Assembly (NCBI GenBank): GCA_001275005.1
Contig: JWZX01001945.1
Coordinates: 1-31,152, forward strand
Reading direction: 5' to 3'
DNA length: 31,152 nucleotides
Origin: Chrysochromulina tobinii
Taxonomy: Eukaryota; Haptophyta; Prymnesiales; Chrysochromulinaceae
Shown: positions 24,995-31,152 of the stretch, in pieces
Layout: every line of letters starts with the position of its first letter
Position numbering within the stretch: position 1 is the first letter of the stretch
Notes under the pieces: generated by a model
What the model saw: the letters and a program-made list of their open reading frames with translations, nothing else
The model's database searches: none
Told to the model about the DNA's origin: nothing
Position numbers and translations under genes: made by a program

Positions 24995-27490
24995 TTACTC
25001 TTCGTCTGACGGATTGAGATCGAATCTGGTGACCCCGATCGGTCCCTCCATCGACTCCTCCATCGGAGACGACGATGCCACGCCTGCTGAGGTGCTCGGC
25101 GGCAGCGGCAGCGCCTCCTCCACGTGTATGGCCGGATTGGCACCCTCATCGACATCGCCTACCTGATCCTGCACCTCCACCCCTACCTCCACCTCCTCCA
25201 CCTCCACCTCCTCCACCTCCTCCACCTCCTCCGAGTCGACATCCTCCACCTCCTCCACCTCCATCTCGTCACACTCTGCCTCGGCTGGCGCACCCCGACT
25301 GGCGCCCGCCGCCCCGCTCCCATCGTTCCCCGTGCCGGTGGACGTGGTGGGCTGCGTGGACGGTGGTGCAGGGAGCGCGAGCGGCCGTGCCGGCCGTGGC
25401 TGCAGTCGCCGCTGCTTCCCCCGCTGCAGCCACGGTGCGTCCGCAGCGGCCAAGGAGTCAGCAGCGGCCGGGCCCATGACATCGAGCTTGAGCTTGACAA
25501 TCCCACCAGGTGCACAGATGACGGTGGCTCGGACGTGCCCGTCGGCGAGCGCTGCATCGGCCTTGCGCGCGCGCAACTTGGCAGCCAGGTGGACGAACGA
25601 ACGAATGCAGACAGTGTCGTGCTTGTTCTGAAGCGTCTCCGGCTTCATGTCGGGCGACCGAATGTAAATGTCCCCGGAGCCGCCCGCTGCGTTCGAGCGC
25701 AGCACAAAGCGGATGCGCCAGCCGTGCACCCACCGGTCTTGCGCGGTGTACTTGTGACGCTTCATCTCGGCCGCTGCCGACCAGACGGCGACTGCCTCTA
25801 CCGAGTCTCGAAGGTCCTCGGGCAGGTCTTCAGCGGTCACGCGCGCTCCCCCTCGATGCACCACCAGCGCACGCGAGCCGGCAGCGGCTCCGCCGGCAGC
25901 TCCGGCTGGCCGGCGAGCGGTACGGGGAGCCACGATCGTCTCGCGCGCCTGCTGACGCACCAGATCGCGCCGTAGGAAATCGTGTTTGCGCAGCTCGCGT
26001 TTCGTCAACTGGAGGCGATCGATGTGGCTCAGTGGTGCCTGATGGAGCCACTGGGTGCCGGGTGGCACGGGCCTCGCGTCGAAGGCCGTCGAGGTGCGAG
26101 CATGCACGCACACCCGGAAGTCCGCCGGCGCCCAGTCGTCGCGGCCGTATGTGGCACTCACACCGGCGTCCCGCGTCAGCCACACGATAGCGCCGACCGT
26201 CCGCAAGTCGTTGCCGGCGGACTGATCCTCGTCAGCAGCGACCTGGACGGCCCCCAGAACGTCCGCCACTTCACCGTGCGCCACGTCACCGTCCGCGCTC
26301 CTCTGGAGGACGATTCGGCCGTGTGCGTTCAGGCGTGCCGCCCGCGCCCAGTCCTCCTCGAGCGCGAGCTTCGCGCGCTCAGCCGCGGCGGCCCGCTGAG
26401 CCGCCTCGCGCTTGGCAGCGCGCTCAGCCGCTGCCATGGCAGCCGCCTCCCGGCGTGCGGCGAGGGCCTCCGCCTTGGCCACCGCCTTGGCCGCCGCCTT
26501 GGCCGCCGCCTTGGCGTGCGCCTTGAGCTGAGCCGCCGCCGCGGCCGCCGAGGTGCTCGCGACGACGCTCATCGAGTCGAGGCCGGTAAGCTTGGGGTTA
26601 ATCAAGGTCACGGCGCTCGAAGGGAGGGGTACAAGGGCTGCGGGCGAGATCGCGTCTGCCTTGCGCTTGGTGCCGCGCGCCGTCGCGGGCAGCAGAGGCG
26701 GCAAGTGGCCCGTCGCCAACGCCGGCGGGACTAGAAGCTGCTGCTGCTGCTGCACGGCCCACCCCTTGGCTGCCTTGTATGCGGCGTGCACGCTCGACAT
26801 CGCAGATTCGGGCACCCGTCGCCACTCTTTGTTGAGGTCTTCCATGCCAAACTCTTCGACAAAGGCCTCGTCAGCGTGGACCATCACGCGGAAGCGGCCG
26901 GCACCGAGCCGCTCGATCACCTTCGCGGGCTTCCAGCTCACCGCTGGGCCATCCAAGTCAGCCACCTCGACCTCGAGCAGCTCGCCCATCGTGGGCGCGC
27001 TCGCCTCGTCCGCCCGACGGTAGAGCTCTGCCATCGACACTTTGCCACCGCCGCGCGCGCGCGCTGCCCCCCGCCCACGCCCACGGCCGCGCCCGCGCCC
27101 GCTACCTGCCGGAGGGGCCTTAGTTGCGGCCGTTGAAACTGCGGAGGGGCTGCATGACGCAGGCGGCTGCGGAAGGGCGGCGGCCGCTGACGTGTTGTAG
27201 GGACCGGTGAGGGCAAACAGCGTAGACTGTTGGGTCTGACGCTCGGCTTTGAAGAGCTCAAATAAACAGAGGAACTTATTGGCATGCCCTGGCTTCATTC
27301 CGCATTCAGAGAGCACGTTCTCCAGCTCGCGCTTGCCCAGAGTGAAGAGGAAAACCGGATCATCCCAACCGTTCTCCTCAAACGCGGCCATGTATGCCTC
27401 GGAGCGGCAGGCGGCCATCATCTCGGCAAGGGTGGGGTCATTGTTAGCGGTGGCAGAAGATGGGTGGAAGCCACTGTTCGAGGCAAACAT
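24995..27490 (-). CDS. Putative chromatin protein: SAM domain, Agenet/Tudor-like domain, MBD-like domain
   Basis: 831 aa from the ATG at 27488-27490; the longer frame starts with TTG. Residues about 26-80 (YMAAFEENGWDDPVFLFTLG... HANKFLCLFEL) have the pattern of a SAM helical domain. An Arg-Gly tract follows (about 130-148). Residues about 168-226 (MGELLEVEVADLDG, WKPAKVIERLGAGRFRVMVH, DLNKEWRRVP) resemble an Agenet/Tudor-like domain. A long Ala/Lys/Arg coiled coil (about 313-385) leads to a conserved-looking region, and about 589-640 (VHGWRIRFVL, GSGDIYIRSPD, CIRSFVHLAAKL) resemble a methyl-CpG-binding (MBD) fold. The C-terminus has a Glu/Val-rich acidic repeat. The set suggests a nuclear reader of modified histones or DNA; all three domain calls are by eye, SAM strongest and MBD weakest. 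No intron was needed. Confidence 0.65.
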   Translation of the reverse strand: MFASNSGFHPSSATANNDPTLAEMMAACRSEAYMAAFEENGWDDPVFLFTLGKRELENVLSECGMKPGHANKFLCLFELFKAERQTQQSTLFALTGPYNTSAAAALPQPPASCSPSAVSTAATKAPPAGSGRGRGRGRGRGAARARGGGKVSMAELYRRADEASAPTMGELLEVEVADLDGPAVSWKPAKVIERLGAGRFRVMVHADEAFVEEFGMEDLNKEWRRVPESAMSSVHAAYKAAKGWAVQQQQQLLVPPALATGHLPPLLPATARGTKRKADAISPAALVPLPSSAVTLINPKLTGLDSMSVVASTSAAAAAAQLKAHAKAAAKAAAKAVAKAEALAARREAAAMAAAERAAKREAAQRAAAAERAKLALEEDWARAARLNAHGRIVLQRSADGDVAHGEVADVLGAVQVAADEDQSAGNDLRTVGAIVWLTRDAGVSATYGRDDWAPADFRVCVHARTSTAFDARPVPPGTQWLHQAPLSHIDRLQLTKRELRKHDFLRRDLVRQQARETIVAPRTARRPAGAAGGAAAGSRALVVHRGGARVTAEDLPEDLRDSVEAVAVWSAAAEMKRHKYTAQDRWVHGWRIRFVLRSNAAGGSGDIYIRSPDMKPETLQNKHDTVCIRSFVHLAAKLRARKADAALADGHVRATVICAPGGIVKLKLDVMGPAAADSLAAADAPWLQRGKQRRLQPRPARPLALPAPPSTQPTTSTGTGNDGSGAAGASRGAPAEAECDEMEVEEVEDVDSEEVEEVEEVEVEEVEVGVEVQDQVGDVDEGANPAIHVEEALPLPPSTSAGVASSSPMEESMEGPIGVTRFDLNPSDEE
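25165..25270. repeat. CCTCCAC-type trinucleotide/hexanucleotide repeat
   Basis: CTCCAC/CTC repeats encode, on the minus strand, alternating Glu and Val (EVEEVEEVEVEE) in the acidic tail of the SAM/MBD-like protein. Confidence 0.8.
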
Positions 27491-27846
27491 GGCTCCCTTT
27501 CTGACCAAGGAAAGCAAGTGTTTAGTTGCGCGGGGCACGCCCTGCACGTTTCCCCACAGGGAGCGGGGCAAGCCGCGGCTTGGTTCAAGTTAGTAGTTCA
27601 AGTTCAAGGCCTGGGAAGCACACCTAGAAATCCTAGATGAGGGCATTGTAATTGCGCCTGCGCGAGTCATAAAGCCTGAAGTTCCTAACTTGGATTGGCG
27701 CTTCTGGCGAAGAGGCGGCGCGCCTGGATACAGTTACGGGTTACTCATGAGTGAGTGAGTGAGTGAGTGAGTGAGTTATTGAGACATAGACACACCGTGG
27801 AACAATACGGGGTACGGGTCTCACTCACTCACTCACGCTCACGAGC
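27491..27846. other. Intergenic gap with inverted GAGT microsatellites
   Basis: Between the start of the SAM/MBD-like gene and the stop of the duplicated membrane protein, both on minus. It holds a (GAGT)n tract (27749-27777) and an inverted (ACTC)n tract (27821-27835) about 45 nt apart. The nine-base TTACTCATG occurs directly before the first tract and again over the stop codon at 27847. No gene is seen. Confidence 0.6.
27749..27835. repeat. Inverted pair of GAGT / ACTC microsatellites
   Basis: About seven GAGT units followed, after a 43-nt spacer, by about four ACTC units in the opposite sense. The two arms can pair over about 15 bp. The pair lies just 3' of the membrane-protein stop codon, so an RNA hairpin in its 3' UTR is possible. 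Confidence 0.75.
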
Positions 27847-28740
27847 TTACTCATGGTTAGTCGTCGTACGGAACTGCGCGCCAAAGCGTCGCAGCGCCGC
27901 GCCTGCGGCTGATCGTATGCGCAACCATGCTGCGACGCCGAGCACGGCGCTGAAGCCGATCCGGCCTCCAAAGCCGACAAAGGATGCGCTGAGGAACATA
28001 CCGATGAGGGCCGCCACAGCTGCCGCTCCAGCAACCTGCACATACGAGACGAGCAGCTCGGGAGCGCTCATAGACACGAACGAGCCGAGGAAGACCGGTG
28101 CGTGCCATGCCGCCGGCAGACACCACGCAAAGAGTAGCCCGATCGCGCTCGACGCACTCACGCTGTTGCCGAGGCGCACCTTTACTGGCCCAAGGGTGTC
28201 ACTCAGCCTAAGCACCACATCCATCAGCGCTTTCGTCGCCAGCGCGCCCACCTGCGGGCCAATGAGTGAAGCTATGAGGTGTGCCGGTCTTGGCGGTGGC
28301 AGCGTCATAATGTTCAGCTGCGCCGCTCCAGCCGAGACAACAAACGACGCCCACGTCAGCGCAGTTGCCACCATTGCGGCATAACCGAGCCGGCCACCGT
28401 GGCCGACAAAGTGTGATTTGGCATCAAAGAGCGGCAAGACGTAACCACTGGCGATGCCTCCAGCAAGAGCTGCAAGCTGGCAGCTGAGCAGGTGGGCTGA
28501 GCTCATGCCTGCGAAGGCGCCGCAGTACAGCGGCAACCGCCACGCCGGAAGTGCCACGCCGCTGGCCAGACCAACCGCCGCCGCCGCAGGCACCACACCA
28601 ACGCCAAACGTCTGCGCGTGGTAAGTCAGAACCGAGGCGGCACCTCCGGCGAGAGCGCGGCGTGGTTGCAATAAAAAGGTCTCCGTCAGCGCGAGCAGAG
28701 AGAAGGCGACGACCGCATGAATCAAAATCGGCCCCCGCAT
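27847..28740 (-). CDS. Unrecognised multi-pass membrane protein with internal duplication
   Basis: 297 aa from the ATG at 28738-28740; I do not recognise the family. It is very hydrophobic, with about seven to nine likely membrane segments, and no soluble domain. Two halves repeat: residues about 63-129 and 207-269 share LPA followed by a W/P segment, G-x-F-x-x-M-S and a closing F-V-G-x-G-G-R-x-G-x-x-A motif (FVGHGGRLGYAAMVA and FVGFGGRIGFSAVLG). Such a duplication is typical of transporters and channels, where the halves often face opposite ways, so a transport role is an inference. The frame stays open upstream through a GAGT microsatellite to another ATG at 28839. A pyrimidine-rich stretch ending CACAG at about 28764 could be a splice acceptor, so the N-terminus is uncertain. 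Confidence 0.65.
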   Translation of the reverse strand: MRGPILIHAVVAFSLLALTETFLLQPRRALAGGAASVLTYHAQTFGVGVVPAAAAVGLASGVALPAWRLPLYCGAFAGMSSAHLLSCQLAALAGGIASGYVLPLFDAKSHFVGHGGRLGYAAMVATALTWASFVVSAGAAQLNIMTLPPPRPAHLIASLIGPQVGALATKALMDVVLRLSDTLGPVKVRLGNSVSASSAIGLLFAWCLPAAWHAPVFLGSFVSMSAPELLVSYVQVAGAAAVAALIGMFLSASFVGFGGRIGFSAVLGVAAWLRIRSAAGAALRRFGAQFRTTTNHE

Positions 28741-29156
28741 CAGAAACACTCCTATAACTGCAACTGTGAAACACAAACGCGTGAGTGAGTGAGGTGAGTG
28801 AGTGAGGTGAGTGAGTGAGTGAGCGCCGGGCAGTAGCATGCGGACATGAGACGATGGACGACACCCAACACGAATCGTTAACGTTAGATTCAACCCATGG
28901 CCATGCGCGTGCTGTGAGCGCTTTACCGTACATGACAGCTCATTACGTAGGACACTGCACTACACGACCGGGCTGTAGCCTGTCGTAGCCTGTACCGTGT
29001 GTTGCCCTCCCTAGTCCGCGCAGCACCGCCGGGCACGCCGTCTCCAAAGAATGACCAAGGAATGGTCAGACCGAAACAGCGGGCGCCGCCACGGGGAAAG
29101 TCCCGTGCGAGCATCCGTGCCAAAAGTGTCCTCCTCGGTCGTCGCCACCTCCGTGC
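28741..29156. other. Intergenic gap with GAGT-type microsatellite
   Basis: Between the start of the membrane-protein gene and the stop of the ERCC4-nuclease gene. A GTGAGTGAGTGAG-unit microsatellite occupies 28781-28823. The rest shows no gene; the 5' exon of the membrane protein, if one exists, would be here. Confidence 0.5.
28781..28823. repeat. GTGAGTGAGTGAG microsatellite
   Basis: Three imperfect units of GTGAGTGAGTGAG. It is related in motif to the GAGT tracts beyond the other end of the same gene, so the membrane-protein gene is bracketed by GAGT repeats. Confidence 0.85.
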
Positions 29157-31082
29157 TTAGACAACATGTGACCCAACTTGGCTGAGAAGGGCCTCGTCTA
29201 CGCAGACCTGCGAGACGATGTGCACGAACTCGAGCGCCTTCGCCTCGGTCGTTGCGAGGAACACTCGCATCGCTGGCTGCTCGAGGAGAAGTGCGCCCAT
29301 GCACGTGTGCACGAGAGGCTTTACGTACGGCACGAACGGCGTATCCATTGCGCCGGCGCCGCCGTCCGCAGTTCCGCGCCCGTTGTGTCGTGGGATTCTA
29401 TGGAGGCCAACGAACACGACGAGCGTGCGCACGGGCGGCGGTCCGGGCAATCTCGGCAGCCTCTCCAGAATCATGCCGGCGAGGCGGCGTGCGGCGTGCG
29501 CAAGGGCAGCGGAGGCGCGCTCGCCGTCGCCGATTGCGTGGACCTCAGCGCTCGAGAGCTTGCGCCGCAGACGGCCCAGGCAGGCCTCGACTACGTCCAC
29601 GTCGACCAGGTACACGGCGTACGCCTCCGAGCGGCGTACATCCTGCGATGAATGCAGCCGCACCCAGCGCACGCCCGCCGCCGCCGCGGGCGTGGGCACG
29701 GCGACGACGCGCTCTTCGGAGCCCCGCGTGCGCGGCAGACTATCGGCGAGGGACTGTGAACAGAGGAGCACATGAAGCCGTCGTGGGGAATGTGACGGTC
29801 CCTGGTCGAGCACCTCCTCCGCCGCTGGATCCCCACTGACCAGATCATCGGTGAGATCGATGGCAGTGGATCCGGAGCCGCCAGAGGCGCGCGGCGGCGC
29901 CTGGGGCGCGGGTGTGAGTGAGCTGGCGCTTCGGACCGATTCGAGAATGCGTAGGATCCGAGCGCTCGCTTGGCAGCAGCGGGCCGTGACACCCTCAAAG
30001 CAGCGTCGCTCATGCTCCTCACCGACGGCGGGATGGAGCACGGGACAGAGCAGCTGCACGCGGCAGACGGGTGCGCAGCCACGCCAGGCCGTGCGCAAGC
30101 TCTCTACATCACCGAAGCGCTGCAAGACGAGCCGTGCGACATCTGGGTCGAGGCCTGCACTCGCCAGGGACGCTTTGAGCTCGCTGCCATGCACGCCCTC
30201 TTCTTTCGGCTTGGCGCTGAGTCGCTTGAACGCCTCGAGAGAGGGCATCGAGGTGCACGCCATCCGCGCTGTCCCTGGTCTGTCGGCCGCTCCTCGGCCG
30301 CTCCCGCCGCTGGCCCCGCCCCCGCCACCGTCACCACCCTCGGTGGCCAGCAAGCAGGTGAGGCGAGCGAGCGTCCTGACAGTATGAATGTTATCCTGCG
30401 ACTGCAGCGGCCGGGCCACGTGCTGCAAATCGATGAAGAGGCGAGCGAGCAGCGCGAGCGTATCCTCAGCCGTCTGTACAACGTCACGCTCACGCACGCC
30501 GCGCTCGGTGCGCTCGGGCGCGTCGTACGCGGTATGCGCAGAGGCCCTGTAGAGATCGCCCTCAAGGAGCAGCACGTAACGGCTGAGCGGCGCGCGCTGC
30601 ATGCGACGGAGCTGCTCGAGATGATGGCCCTTGGCCGAGCGGCCAACGAGGTCCCCAATCGTCTTGCGCTCGATGAGTAGGTCAAGCATGCGCGCGTCGG
30701 CCGGCACGCCGCTCGGCGGCGCGTCGTCTGCGCCCGCCCTACCGCCGCCGCCGCCGCCGCGTATCCACGCAAAGTCACCGAGGGCGAGCTGGTGGCGCTC
30801 AGCTCGCCATGGCTGCTCCGTGTTTTCGAGCTCCTTGTGCACCCGCAGGAAGATGGAGAGCGGGTTGGCGTTCATCGTGCGCTCGCGCTCGTCGACGAGA
30901 AGCGTGATCTCAGATGACGTTGTGATCTCAGATGACGTTGTGATCTCCTCGACCGAGGCGCCGCCGACGTGCGCCCGGAGCGACGCGGCCTTGGCAGCCG
31001 CCAACAGCTGGCTCTCTTCCTCTTCGTCGGTATCGTCGGAGAGCTCCACCAAGGTCTTCATCGTGCCCGCTGAAGCCGCCAT
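29157..31082 (-). CDS. MUS81: ERCC4-domain structure-specific nuclease, MUS81-like
   Basis: 641 aa from the ATG at 31080-31082. An ERCC4 nuclease domain is clear at about 60-215: LLVDERER, then GD (102-103) and IERKTIGDL with E138, R139, K140 and D144, fitting the GDXnERKX3D signature of XPF/MUS81 enzymes; RYVLLLEGD follows. Such enzymes cut branched DNA such as 3' flaps and stalled forks, usually as heterodimers. A helix-hairpin-helix-like segment follows (about 285-375; SLEAFKRLSA, GSELKASLASAGLDPDVARLVLQRFGDVESLRTAW). The last 230 residues are unrecognised. Typical MUS81 carries HhH and winged-helix regions before the nuclease, which are missing here unless the gene extends past the window; the frame stays open upstream into the repeat at the right edge. 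It could instead be another ERCC4-family member. Confidence 0.75.
   Translation of the reverse strand: MAASAGTMKTLVELSDDTDEEEESQLLAAAKAASLRAHVGGASVEEITTSSEITTSSEITLLVDERERTMNANPLSIFLRVHKELENTEQPWRAERHQLALGDFAWIRGGGGGGRAGADDAPPSGVPADARMLDLLIERKTIGDLVGRSAKGHHLEQLRRMQRAPLSRYVLLLEGDLYRASAHTAYDAPERTERGVRERDVVQTAEDTLALLARLFIDLQHVARPLQSQDNIHTVRTLARLTCLLATEGGDGGGGGASGGSGRGAADRPGTARMACTSMPSLEAFKRLSAKPKEEGVHGSELKASLASAGLDPDVARLVLQRFGDVESLRTAWRGCAPVCRVQLLCPVLHPAVGEEHERRCFEGVTARCCQASARILRILESVRSASSLTPAPQAPPRASGGSGSTAIDLTDDLVSGDPAAEEVLDQGPSHSPRRLHVLLCSQSLADSLPRTRGSEERVVAVPTPAAAAGVRWVRLHSSQDVRRSEAYAVYLVDVDVVEACLGRLRRKLSSAEVHAIGDGERASAALAHAARRLAGMILERLPRLPGPPPVRTLVVFVGLHRIPRHNGRGTADGGAGAMDTPFVPYVKPLVHTCMGALLLEQPAMRVFLATTEAKALEFVHIVSQVCVDEALLSQVGSHVV
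30909..30948. repeat. 18-bp tandem duplication in the nuclease gene
   Basis: GTGATCTCAGATGACGTT occurs twice in tandem with a partial third copy. It encodes a repeated Glu-Ile-Thr-Thr-Ser-Ser just before the nuclease domain and keeps the frame. Confidence 0.85.
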
Positions 31083-31104
31083 GGGGGCCTTGCGAGCCGC
31101 CGAC

Positions 31105-31152
31105 GGCGCGGCGGCGGGCGGCGCGGCGGGCGGCGCGGCGGGCGGCGCGGCG
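31105..31152. repeat. 12-bp GC-only tandem repeat at the right edge
   Basis: Three perfect GGCGGCGCGGCG units (31117-31152) run to the last base, preceded by variants. In the nuclease frame it gives a low-complexity Ala/Pro/Arg-rich stretch without a stop. Confidence 0.9.

Overview
This window looks like nuclear DNA of a GC-rich, compact-genome eukaryotic alga with a plastid of secondary origin; a haptophyte is my best guess, but this is inference. The evidence is eukaryote-only genes (USP12/46-type deubiquitinase, nucleolar GTPase NOG2/GNL2, V-ATPase subunit D, plant/algal-type 3-ketoacyl-CoA synthase, MUS81-like nuclease), five short GT-AG introns that restore reading frames exactly, and two plastid-type proteins (AlgH/YqgE-like and DUF2470 split-barrel) whose N-termini look like secretory signal peptides, as expected for bipartite plastid targeting. 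There is no prokaryotic operon, virus, CRISPR array or intact transposon.

Layout, left to right: a 5'-partial FN3-domain protein with a Gly-Glu repeat (+, 2-2605); RlmN-type radical SAM RNA methyltransferase (-, 2919-4340); USP12/46-like deubiquitinase (+, 4503-5765); a 1.2-kb gap with a 72-bp tandem duplication and an AT-rich stretch; a very long armadillo-like/IQ/coiled-coil protein (-, 6976-12168) with a 71-nt intron and an apparent one-base frameshift; AlgH/YqgE-like protein in three exons (+, 12473-13713); DUF2470 split-barrel protein (-, 14364-15293); NOG2/GNL2 in two exons (+, 15477-18014); a 1.6-kb gene-free gap; 3-ketoacyl-CoA synthase (-, 19625-21256); AI-2E-family membrane protein (+, 21728-22969); V-ATPase subunit D in two exons (+, 23254-24213); a SAM / Agenet-like / MBD-like putative chromatin protein (-, 24995-27490); an unrecognised membrane protein with an internal duplication (-, 27847-28740); and an ERCC4/MUS81-like nuclease (-, 29157-31082) whose frame stays open to the right edge.

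From 1 to 22,969 the genes alternate strand strictly. This gives four head-to-head pairs sharing 162-471 bp of upstream DNA, separated by tail-to-tail gaps. The genes are not an obvious pathway: they cover RNA modification and ribosome assembly, ubiquitin removal, plastid functions, very-long-chain lipid synthesis, proton pumping, chromatin reading and DNA repair. I found no clear new multi-gene system. The least explained items are the long IQ/coiled-coil protein, the duplicated membrane protein, the SAM-Agenet-MBD architecture and the unusual domain order of the ERCC4 nuclease.
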